From an uncultured Chloroflexota bacterium (GTDB taxonomy: Bacteria; Chloroflexota; Dehalococcoidia; SAR202; UBA11138), in NCBI GenBank assembly GCA_913046025.1, contig CAJWRP010000016.1, positions 1 to 12,816 on the forward strand: DNA of 12,816 nt, written 5' to 3'. The notes under the pieces are model-generated. The model saw only the letters and a list, made by a program, of their open reading frames with translations, searched no databases and was not told the DNA's origin. This document shows, piece after piece, positions 6,226 through 12,816 of this stretch. Numbering within the stretch: the stretch's first letter is position 1; the number at the start of each line of letters is the position of its first letter. The position numbers and the translations under genes were made by a program.

Positions 6226-9201
6226 TTAGTCTGCGGCGCCAACATGCTCAGCCAACTCCAACATTGGTGCCAGGTACTGGCCCGTATACGAGTGCTTCAT
6301 CCGGGCGATCTGCTCCGGCGTGCCCACTCCTACGATCTCTCCACCATTGTCACCCGCATCGGGTCCCAGGTCGATCAGCCAGTCCGCGTTCTTGATCATA
6401 TCCAGGTGATGCTCAATCAACACGACTGTGTTGCCTGAATCCACCAGCCTCTGCAACACTCGTAACAGGTGAGCGCAGTCCTCGAAGGACAGTCCTGTAG
6501 TAGGCTCGTCCAGGATGTACAGCGTCTGGCCAGTGGCCCGCTTGGAAAGCTCTTTAGCCAGCTTTACCCTTTGCGCCTCGCCACCACTGAGCTGCGTGGC
6601 GGGCTGTCCCAGTCGAATGTAACCAAGGCCCACATCCTGCATAGTCTGCAATCGGTTGCGCACGCGAGGTATATTTTCGAATATCGGCAACGCCTCCGTC
6701 ACCGTCATATTCAAGACCTCTGCAATGGTGCAGTTCTTCCACTTGATCTCCAACGCCTCACGATTGTAGCGACTGCCCTCGCAAATCTCGCACGGCACCG
6801 TAACGTCCGGCAAGAACTGCATCTCGATATTGATGTAGCCATCGCCGCTGCAAGCCTCACAACGCCCGCCCTTCACGTTGAAAGAAAAACGCCCAGGTTT
6901 GTAACCCCTCATTCGTGACTCTGGAACTGTCGAGAACAGCTCTCGAATTGGAGTAAAGGTATCTGTGTAGGTCGCCGGGTTACTACGAGGCGTTCGCCCG
7001 ATAGGAGACTGGTCGATGTTCACGATCTTGTCAATATGCTCGACGCCCTCGATTGACTTCACCAGTCCGGGCCGATCTTTGGCCTTATAGAGTAGCTGCG
7101 CCAGCTTCTTGTACAAGATTTCGTTGATCAGCGTGCTCTTGCCGGACCCCGATACTCCTGTGATGCACACCAGTTGCCCCAGCGGAATCTCCACATTGAT
7201 GTTCTTGAGATTGTTTTGTGCCGCGCCTCGAATAACCAGTTTTTTGCCACTCTTCTTGCGCCGCTTCTCCGGCAGGGGAATCTTCTTACGTCCGCTCAGA
7301 TACTGGCCTGTTAGAGAATCTGGGTTGGCCATGACCTCTTCCACAGGACCAGACGCTACAATATGTCCGCCGTGCTCACCTGCACCAGGACCCAGGTCAA
7401 CCAGCCAATCTGCGGACCGCATGATGGCCTCGTCATGCTCCACAATCAAGACCGTATTGCCCAGTCTTACCAGCCTCTGCAGCGTGCCAATTAGACGGTG
7501 ATCATCGGCCGGATGCAGACCAATCGACGGCTCATCACAGACGTACAGCACTCCCATTAGGCCCGAGCCGATCTGTGTAGCCAGCCTTATGCGCTGTGCC
7601 TCACCACCACTCAGCGTCGACGCGCTGCGCGAAAGTGTCAGGTAATGCAGACCGATATTCATCAGGAAATTCAGACGAGCGTCAATCTCTTTGAGTATCT
7701 GGTCCGCTATCGCCTTTTCCCTGTCAGAAAGTACGGGCTGGTCTGCCACCTTGATCTTGCTCTTAGAACTGCGACCCTTCGTGCCATTTTTGGATACCTT
7801 CGGCGCTACATTATTTGTTATGTCTGGCTTGGAAATATCTAGACCATCGCCCTCAATAGAGGCTACCCACTCCAACACCGCTGTTATGGACTTATGGGTA
7901 ACTTCCATGATGTTCAGACCACACACCGTCACCGCCAGCGCCTCGTCCTTCAAACGCTGCCCATCACAGGAGGCACATGCTCTGGACGACATGTATCGCT
8001 CGATGTCACCTCGCACATGGTCAGACTCAGTCTCCATAAACCGGCGCTGCAGGTTGACGCACACGCCCTCGAACTTGGCGTCCCACTGGTAAGTCTTGCC
8101 CTTCTTGGTATCGTGCCGCACCCTGATGCGCTTGCCCCTTGTGCCGTACAACATCACGTCAATGACATCTTCAGGCAGATCGCTAACGGGAACGTTTACC
8201 GAAAAATCAAAAGCCCTGGCCAGCGAGCCCAGCTGACTGAAGTACCACGGACTCATGGTGCCGGAGCGAGCCCATGGCTGGACGGCTCCCTCTGCAATGC
8301 TCAGACTCTTGTCTGGAATTACCAGATCAGGATCGACCTCGAGCTTGTAACCCAAACCTGTACAAGTTGCGCAGGCCCCATGCGGATTGTTGAAACTAAA
8401 GGTGCGGGGCTCCATCTCGCCCAGGCTGATGTTGCAGTGAACACAAGCGAAATTCTCGGAGTAGAGAATCTCCTCGCCATCAACAACTGAAACCAGCACG
8501 ACTCCCGACGCCATCTTCAGAGCAGTCTCCACAGAGTCAGCAACTCGGCTCTGCTCCGCGCTGTCGCCAACCACCAGGCGGTCTACCACCACTTCGATGT
8601 TGTGCCATTTCTTCTTGTCCAGGTCGAAGGCCTCAGAGAGATCGTGAACCTCTCCGTTAACGCGAACCCTGACGAAGCCACCTCGTCTGGCATCCTCGAA
8701 CACCTCTTTATGCTCACCTTTACGCCGTCTCACGATAGGTGCCATGACCTGTATGCGCGCACCTTCGTCCATGTTCAGCACGGCGTCTACGATCTGCTGC
8801 ACCGTTTGCTTCTGGACAGTCCTGCGGCATTTGTAGCAGTGAGGGTGTCCCACCCTGGCAAACAGCAGACGCAAGTAATCGTAAATCTCAGTGACGGTGC
8901 CTACAGACGAGCGTGGGTTGTGGGACACGCCCTTCTGGTCGATGGAAATTGCGGGTGAGAGGCCCTCAATGTAATCGACGTCAGGCTTGTCCATTCGCCC
9001 CAGGAACTGCCGCGCATACGCCGACAATGATTCCACGTAGCGCCTTTGCCCCTCGGCGTAAATGGTGTCGAAGGCCAGCGAACTCTTGCCCGAACCGGAC
9101 ACCCCCGTCATGACCACCAGCTTATTTCGAGGGATGGTCACATCTATGTTCTTGAGATTGTGTTCGCGGGCGCCCTTAACGACGATCTTATCAAGCGGCA
9201 T
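6226..9201 (-). CDS. uvrA: Excinuclease ABC subunit A (UvrA)
   Basis: A 991-residue UvrA, the damage-sensing ATPase of nucleotide excision repair that loads UvrB at lesions. Two ABC ATPase units are complete: Walker A GVSGSGKS at 33-40 and 683-690, signatures LSGGEAQR at 530-537 and 871-878, and Walker B regions [12 protein letters not shown] (552-563) and [12 protein letters not shown] (894-905). Zinc ligands are C253, C256, C277, C280 in the first unit and C781, C784, C804, C807 in the second. It is about 50 residues longer than E. coli UvrA (940). The extra length is mainly a Lys/Ser-rich insert around 455-490 before the first signature domain. The normally invariant His after TTGL in the second unit is Ser905 here, and the Leu before the first DEPS is Cys. 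The ATG at 9201 has AAGGA at 7-base spacing. An imperfect inverted repeat lies just upstream. It is a monocistronic unit, convergent with the cytidylyltransferase gene. Confidence 0.98.
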   Translation of the reverse strand: MPLDKIVVKGAREHNLKNIDVTIPRNKLVVMTGVSGSGKSSLAFDTIYAEGQRRYVESLSAYARQFLGRMDKPDVDYIEGLSPAISIDQKGVSHNPRSSVGTVTEIYDYLRLLFARVGHPHCYKCRRTVQKQTVQQIVDAVLNMDEGARIQVMAPIVRRRKGEHKEVFEDARRGGFVRVRVNGEVHDLSEAFDLDKKKWHNIEVVVDRLVVGDSAEQSRVADSVETALKMASGVVLVSVVDGEEILYSENFACVHCNISLGEMEPRTFSFNNPHGACATCTGLGYKLEVDPDLVIPDKSLSIAEGAVQPWARSGTMSPWYFSQLGSLARAFDFSVNVPVSDLPEDVIDVMLYGTRGKRIRVRHDTKKGKTYQWDAKFEGVCVNLQRRFMETESDHVRGDIERYMSSRACASCDGQRLKDEALAVTVCGLNIMEVTHKSITAVLEWVASIEGDGLDISKPDITNNVAPKVSKNGTKGRSSKSKIKVADQPVLSDREKAIADQILKEIDARLNFLMNIGLHYLTLSRSASTLSGGEAQRIRLATQIGSGLMGVLYVCDEPSIGLHPADDHRLIGTLQRLVRLGNTVLIVEHDEAIMRSADWLVDLGPGAGEHGGHIVASGPVEEVMANPDSLTGQYLSGRKKIPLPEKRRKKSGKKLVIRGAAQNNLKNINVEIPLGQLVCITGVSGSGKSTLINEILYKKLAQLLYKAKDRPGLVKSIEGVEHIDKIVNIDQSPIGRTPRSNPATYTDTFTPIRELFSTVPESRMRGYKPGRFSFNVKGGRCEACSGDGYINIEMQFLPDVTVPCEICEGSRYNREALEIKWKNCTIAEVLNMTVTEALPIFENIPRVRNRLQTMQDVGLGYIRLGQPATQLSGGEAQRVKLAKELSKRATGQTLYILDEPTTGLSFEDCAHLLRVLQRLVDSGNTVVLIEHHLDMIKNADWLIDLGPDAGDNGGEIVGVGTPEQIARMKHSYTGQYLAPMLELAEHVGAAD

Positions 9202-9234
9202 TTTCAGTCCTTAGTTCACTCTGTAAAGGTGTCG

Positions 9235-9260
9235 GTGAAGCGTTAACAATGCGACTTCAC
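9235..9260. promoter_or_regulatory. Imperfect inverted repeat upstream of uvrA
   Basis: GTGAAGCG (9235-9242) faces CGACTTCAC (9252-9260), an inverted repeat with one unpaired base around a 9-base centre, 34 bases upstream of the uvrA start. It could be an operator for a damage-response repressor or a leader hairpin. It does not match the Gram-positive LexA consensus (CGAAC-n4-GTTCG) or the E. coli one (CTGT-n8-ACAG). Structure is seen; function is a guess. Confidence 0.35.
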
Positions 9261-9336
9261 AAGGGATATATCGATTGCATATTTAGCCCTATTCTACCAT
9301 CGGGAGCATATTATTTGGAGTCCCCTGAATTATTCC

Positions 9337-10473
9337 TCAGTCATGATTTTCATCATTCGCTTTAAGTAGCTCTTCAAACAACTCGGTAATTCTTGACTCG
9401 GCTTGTACTAAGGTCCGCGGATCAAAATGATACGCATATAGCCCTGCCTTAGTTTCCCTCTGAGCACCAGGAATCCTGCTTACTTTATCGACATATTTAT
9501 CTAATCGTGATTTGAGGAAATTGTCCTCTCCCACTGAACCTGGATCATACCCCAAAGTGAAGTCTCTTAATCCCATCCATGTAGGTGGACTATTGGAACC
9601 TGCTGGCGGGAACCACCACCCCATAGTTATTCTCTTGCCCTCGTTCGTCAAGATACGCATGGAAGTTCCCGCAGCGCCCCAAGCCCGCTGGATGTTCCAT
9701 TTTCTACAGACCTCAAATATGTTTCCCACCGCACGCCGATAATCCTCGTCATTTATCTTATGAAGGGCTTCAACCTCCGTGATGATTGGGCCATTTGTCG
9801 GTGGACGAGATGGTTTCGCAATTGTGCGCGATTCGTAGGCAGAGATTTCCTCACTGGAAAATTTTACTAGCTCCACGGCGAAAAACTTTGAACCGTTCAT
9901 GCTCTCGTTCAAGTAATCCAGGGTTCGAAGCGTCGGTTCTGAAAATCGCTGAGCCACAATCACATACTCAAATTTCCCATTCTCGAGGTTAGTGGTCAGC
10001 TTCTGGAGCGAGGCTTCCGTTTCTAGCTCCGTGATATCTGGCCAAACCTTCTTCATGGCCTCGGCTAACGCAATGATGCCCTTCACGCGTTCGTCCGTGC
10101 AGCTGTTATGTAAGAAATATCGCCTCGCCACGGTGCTTTCAAAGTCTTCAAGGGACATACGCCATAAGTCTGACCCATAATCAAGAAGTTGAGCGAGCAC
10201 TCTGCGAAAATCTGAATTTTGAGGGCCCGTTTTGAGCTCTATGATTAATAAATCACCGCCCCGTGTGAGGCCAATTAAATCAACTGCACCCGAAGGCAAG
10301 TACGTTTCCCTACCAATCACGAAATACGAGTGATCTTCTCCGAATTCTTCGGTTGGCAGCAGGTCGGGCGTGTCCTTAATCAGGTCTTGAAGTTGCAACT
10401 CATTGTCAGCCGCAATCTCCGTCAAAACAGTACCTTGGCCATCAGGTAATTCCACCTTAATCTTACGAGGCAT
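9337..10473 (-). CDS. Standalone PD-(D/E)XK-type nuclease with unrecognised C-terminal half
   Basis: A 378-residue protein whose first 105 residues fit the PD-(D/E)XK nuclease core: helix with NELQLQDLIKDTPDLLP (24-40), then YFVIGRETYLPSGAVDLIGL, then GGDLLIIELKTG. Candidate catalytic residues are D65, E79 and K81, with a following helix carrying Q95 and Y99 (VLAQLLDYGSDLW). Residues 183-203, with RTLDYLNESMNG and FFAVELVKF, match a pattern I associate with uncharacterised nuclease-like proteins, but cannot name. Residues 230-378 form a separate domain I do not recognise, with aromatic-rich segments (GWWFPPAG, YAYHF). No membrane segment or signal peptide is seen. The start ATG at 10473 lies inside the end of the IMPase-family gene, an 11-base overlap that suggests coupled translation. 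Codon choice is visibly more AT-rich than the flanking uvrA and IMPase genes, hinting at later acquisition. Possible roles are DNA repair or anti-phage defence; neither is shown. Confidence 0.7.
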   Translation of the reverse strand: MPRKIKVELPDGQGTVLTEIAADNELQLQDLIKDTPDLLPTEEFGEDHSYFVIGRETYLPSGAVDLIGLTRGGDLLIIELKTGPQNSDFRRVLAQLLDYGSDLWRMSLEDFESTVARRYFLHNSCTDERVKGIIALAEAMKKVWPDITELETEASLQKLTTNLENGKFEYVIVAQRFSEPTLRTLDYLNESMNGSKFFAVELVKFSSEEISAYESRTIAKPSRPPTNGPIITEVEALHKINDEDYRRAVGNIFEVCRKWNIQRAWGAAGTSMRILTNEGKRITMGWWFPPAGSNSPPTWMGLRDFTLGYDPGSVGEDNFLKSRLDKYVDKVSRIPGAQRETKAGLYAYHFDPRTLVQAESRITELFEELLKANDENHD

Positions 10474-11590
10474 GAGTAGTGCGATCCTTATTGGTGCCGG
10501 GCTTCTTTTTCTCTTCCGCCGCCGCCTTCTTCGTAGGCTTCACGGCGCTCTTCACCCAGCGCATCACCTTGCGCCTGACAGACGTCCGACTGTTGACATT
10601 TGAAATCACGAAGTTCAGAAGTTCGGCGTTGCCCAGGAACAGCGGCTTGCGCCATTTGCGAATCTCGCTCATCGTGGTGCGACCGCTGCGCCAACTGGGG
10701 AAGAAACTCTTTAACGGGGTCCACCGCAACTCGTTCGTCAAGCCAAACACGCCCGTGCGTCGCTCGCCAACCAGCACCTGTCCACCCGCCTCCAGCACCA
10801 GCATCGCGCCACCAGCGGCGTCCCAAAGCAGCGGCGCGGTCGTAATCGTGTACTGCGTGACGCCCTTGGCCACCATTGATAGCTCGTAGGCAATGCTACC
10901 CGTCATGCGGACCTCGCCCACTTTGCCATGCATGGGCTTGTTGAACCGGAACATTCCGCCGATACCACCGGGCAGCGTCACCAGTCGATTGCCCTTGGGC
11001 TCGGCATCCCCGATTACGTGCATAGGCTCGTTGTCAGCGAAGGCCCCACCGCCCTTGCGAGCATGAAGCACTATGCCACCGCTGTCCTTTGGCCACGGCA
11101 GGAACACCGCAGCCGCAATAGGAACTCCCCTGAATATGATCCCAACAGAGCAGGCGTAAAGAGGCAGCCCCGACAGGAAGTTCTTGGTGCCATCCAGCGG
11201 GTCCAGCACCCACACAACATCGGGAGCGACCGATTCGTCTTCCTCATCCTCTTCGCCCAGTATGCCGTGCTTAGGAAACCTTCGAGCTATGGCCTCCTTG
11301 AGGTAGTCCTGCGCCTCCTTGTCAGCGTTGGTGACAGGGTCGGACTCCTTGTCGTCCTTGTACTCCACGTTGAGTGAAGCAACGTTCGAAAAATTTCGAG
11401 CAAGAATCGCTCCGGCTGCCCGTGCGATTTCCACCGCGTGGTTCTCGATCTCGACCAGGGCGGCGTTGTCCGGCAGTGCAGGAATAGACTCCAGCTGTTC
11501 CTTGGCCTTTTCGACGAAGAACCGCAGTATCGGCAGCAGCGCCGCCAGAAAGGCTAATTTTCTGAAGATGGCTTGGACCTCCTCTGCCAA
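10463..11590 (-). CDS. Inositol-monophosphatase-family phosphatase with terminal extensions
   Basis: A 375-residue member of the IMPase fold, metal-dependent phosphatases acting on inositol phosphate, histidinol phosphate, fructose-1,6-bisphosphate or 3',5'-bisphosphonucleotides. Signatures are complete: SDPVTNADKEA (83-93), ILGEED with metal ligand E113, WVLDPLDGTKNF with D130 and D133, and LLWDAAGGAMLV with D257. The catalytic domain spans about 45-310. It is longer than the usual 260-270 residues. An N-terminal 45 residues include a hydrophobic stretch, LAFLAALLPILRFF (12-25), that may be an amphipathic or membrane-associated helix. The C-terminal 65 residues end in a Lys-rich tail. The start is TTG at 11590: a stop lies four codons upstream and no better start exists before the domain. 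No ribosome binding site is seen. The end overlaps the nuclease gene by 11 bases. The specific substrate is undecided; acidic DEEDE after the GEE motif is unusual. Confidence 0.87.
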   Translation of the reverse strand: MAEEVQAIFRKLAFLAALLPILRFFVEKAKEQLESIPALPDNAALVEIENHAVEIARAAGAILARNFSNVASLNVEYKDDKESDPVTNADKEAQDYLKEAIARRFPKHGILGEEDEEDESVAPDVVWVLDPLDGTKNFLSGLPLYACSVGIIFRGVPIAAAVFLPWPKDSGGIVLHARKGGGAFADNEPMHVIGDAEPKGNRLVTLPGGIGGMFRFNKPMHGKVGEVRMTGSIAYELSMVAKGVTQYTITTAPLLWDAAGGAMLVLEAGGQVLVGERRTGVFGLTNELRWTPLKSFFPSWRSGRTTMSEIRKWRKPLFLGNAELLNFVISNVNSRTSVRRKVMRWVKSAVKPTKKAAAEEKKKPGTNKDRTTHAS

Positions 11591-11610
11591 CGCCCGCAGT
11601 CATGCGTGGC

Positions 11611-11639
11611 TTGGACACTTCACTGCCAACGAGTATACT
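11611..11639 (+). promoter_or_regulatory. Sigma70-type promoter for the SMP-30 gene
   Basis: TTGGACA (11611-11617) and TATACT (11634-11639) are spaced 16-17 bases apart, a good sigma70-type pair. The predicted transcript start near 11646 lies downstream of an in-frame ATG at 11602, so translation must start later; this decides for the GTG at 11674. The -10 is part of a palindromic AGTATACT that could also serve the divergent IMPase-family gene, though no good -35 is seen on that side. Confidence 0.5.
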
Positions 11640-11673
11640 TCATGCCACCGCATCAAAAACGAGGATGTTCACA

Positions 11674-12594
11674 GTGACTACTTATCGCCCTACAGAAGAG
11701 GTCCGCGAAGGTTTTGAGGTCTACGACGATCGGTTTCAGGCCATGCTTCCCGAAGACGCCAAGCTAATAAAGCACTACACCGGCACCGAGTGGGCTGAGG
11801 GCCCCGTGTACATCTCCGATGACGACTGTCTGCTCTGGAGCGACATTCCCAACGACCGCATGATGCGCTGGTCGGATGCGGATGGCGACTCTGTATTTCG
11901 GCAGCCATGTGGGTACACCAACGGCCACACCCGCGATCGCCAGAGACGGCTGGTCAGTTGTGAGCATGGAGGTCGCCGCATAAGCCGCACGGAGGCCGAC
12001 GGCACGGTGATCACCCTGGTGGACAACTATCAGGGCAAGCGCCTCAACTCTCCCAACGACATCGTCGTCAAGTCCGATGGCTCTATCTGGTTCACCGACC
12101 CACCCTACGGCATCCTCAGCGACCGCGAGGGACACAAGGCAGAGAGCGAGATCGGGGCGAATTACGTTTTCAGGCTAGAGCCGGACACCGGCAAGCTGGA
12201 GATTGTAGGCGATGACTTCGATATGCCCAACGGCCTCTGCTTCTCCCCAGATGAGAGCCTGATGTATATCTCCGACACCGGCGCGCCCGGTCACATCCGG
12301 GTCTTTGATGTGGCAGACGGCAACCGCCTCAAAAATAGCCGAGAGTTCGCAGTCGTCCAGCCCGGGAAACCAGACGGCTTTCGTTGCGACTCGAACGGTA
12401 ACATTTTCACCAGCGCCTGGGACGGCATCCATGTGTACAGTCCGCAGGCAGAGCTTCTTGGCAAGATACTGGTGCCTGAGCAGCGCACGGCCAACTGCTG
12501 CTTTGGCGGTGACGACTTCAAGACGCTCTTCATCACGGCGCGTACGTCACTCTACGCGGTGAAGTTGACGAACCGGGGCGCCCGCATGCGCTAG
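11674..12594 (+). CDS. SMP-30/gluconolactonase-family sugar lactonase
   Basis: A 306-residue six-bladed beta-propeller of the SMP-30/gluconolactonase/LRE family, metal-dependent enzymes that open sugar-acid lactones. Expected metal ligands are visible: E42 in EWAEGPVY, N128 in LNSPNDIVV, N186 in MPNGLCFS and D234 in KPDGFRCD. Other family signatures are GSIWFTDPPYG (136-146) and SLMYISDTG (195-203). The length is typical of the family. The start chosen is GTG at 11674, with GAGGA about 8 bases upstream and downstream of the promoter; ATG at 11665 sits directly on the purine run, and ATG at 11602 lies upstream of the predicted transcript start. No signal peptide is seen, so a cytoplasmic enzyme is likely. 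The gene is divergent from the IMPase-family gene across 83 bases. The natural lactone is not evident; gluconolactone-type substrates are the family default. Confidence 0.88.
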   Translation: MTTYRPTEEVREGFEVYDDRFQAMLPEDAKLIKHYTGTEWAEGPVYISDDDCLLWSDIPNDRMMRWSDADGDSVFRQPCGYTNGHTRDRQRRLVSCEHGGRRISRTEADGTVITLVDNYQGKRLNSPNDIVVKSDGSIWFTDPPYGILSDREGHKAESEIGANYVFRLEPDTGKLEIVGDDFDMPNGLCFSPDESLMYISDTGAPGHIRVFDVADGNRLKNSREFAVVQPGKPDGFRCDSNGNIFTSAWDGIHVYSPQAELLGKILVPEQRTANCCFGGDDFKTLFITARTSLYAVKLTNRGARMR

Positions 12595-12622
12595 CATCCT
12601 CTCGGGAGTTCAGCGTATTTCC

Positions 12623-12814
12623 TCAGGGCCCGATCAAGTGGGCTACCCCGCCGCGTGCCATCCAGACGCGCTCCAACCCGTCGAGTCGATAGGTGCGCCG
12701 CACCCCGGCAGCAGTGGATGCAGCGGGGGTGGAATCGATTGGGGCGGCATGAACCGTTGGCAAACTTGTCGCACCGATCCAAATGTCGCAGCGAGATCCC
12801 CACCCAATACTGGA
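12623..12814 (-). CDS. Possible C-terminal end of an unknown gene (cut by window edge)
   Basis: A minus-strand frame open from the window edge to a TGA at 12623-12625, 63 residues. The last 26 residues, including RRTYRLDGLERVWMARGG, look protein-like and use GC-rich third positions. The first part is rich in Ala, Ser, Thr and Pro. I do not recognise a family. A second minus-strand frame ending at 12591 is also open across the edge and is rich in Cys and Arg, so the choice of frame is uncertain. If real, the gene would be convergent with the SMP-30 gene. Confidence 0.25.
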   Translation of the reverse strand, partial: SSIGWGSRCDIWIGATSLPTVHAAPIDSTPAASTAAGVRRTYRLDGLERVWMARGGVAHLIGP

Positions 12815-12816
12815 CC

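Noticed and set aside
7691..8490. Long plus-strand open frames inside uvrA
   Set aside because: They lie opposite clearly conserved uvrA coding sequence and show no domain-like composition; they are antisense shadows.
11322..11618. Minus-strand frame starting ATG 11603 as an alternative N-terminus for the IMPase-family gene
   Set aside because: It is in a different frame from the phosphatase, shows no family similarity, and overlaps conserved phosphatase coding sequence.
11602..11673. A longer SMP-30 protein starting at ATG 11602
   Set aside because: The added 24 residues do not look like the family, and a good promoter -10 at 11634-11639 lies inside them, so the transcript would begin after this ATG.
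1..12816. CRISPR arrays, tRNA/rRNA genes, insertion sequences, or phage genes
   Set aside because: No regularly spaced repeats, no cloverleaf or rRNA-like sequence, and no transposase, integrase or structural phage proteins were seen.

Overview
The window looks like part of a chromosome from a free-living, GC-moderate bacterium. The gene mix is one often seen in marine or soil Chloroflexota (SAR202 or Dehalococcoidia type): an MscS channel, an HpaI-type aldolase, an OxlT-like MFS carrier, an SMP-30 lactonase, and a long UvrA with a lysine-rich insert. This placement is inference from gene style; the window holds no rRNA or other strong phylogenetic marker. I see no tRNA or rRNA gene, CRISPR array, insertion sequence or prophage.

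Layout. At the left edge is the start of pheS (minus strand, cut by the window), with a strong sigma70-type promoter. Divergent from it is a decayed comEA-like DNA-uptake gene, broken by two in-frame stops and a frameshift but keeping an open helix-hairpin-helix end. Next is an intact MscS-family channel (plus), convergent with an HpcH/HpaI aldolase (minus). A roughly 500-base stretch without a convincing gene follows (2949-3450); it holds the aldolase promoter and perhaps a fragment of an ABC-transporter ATPase. Then come an MFS carrier with a TTG start, a LicD-family transferase with an added C-terminal Ig-like domain, and a small cytidylyltransferase (all plus). These meet uvrA (minus) head-on with only 12 bases between. 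Further minus-strand genes are a standalone PD-(D/E)XK-type nuclease that overlaps by 11 bases the end of an inositol-monophosphatase-family gene. The latter is divergent from an SMP-30/gluconolactonase gene (plus) that has its own promoter. The last 220 bases may hold the end of another minus-strand gene.

How the genes may work together. LicD plus cytidylyltransferase form a plausible two-gene cassette for moving an alcohol phosphate (choline, ethanolamine, glycerol or ribitol type) through a CDP intermediate onto a surface glycan. The aldolase, MFS carrier and SMP-30 lactonase fit a lifestyle of taking up and breaking down organic and sugar acids, but they are not one operon. The IMPase-nuclease pair is translationally close and may be co-expressed, with no obvious shared function. 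The most unusual items are the nuclease with its unrecognised C-terminal half, the two-domain LicD protein, and the decaying comEA.
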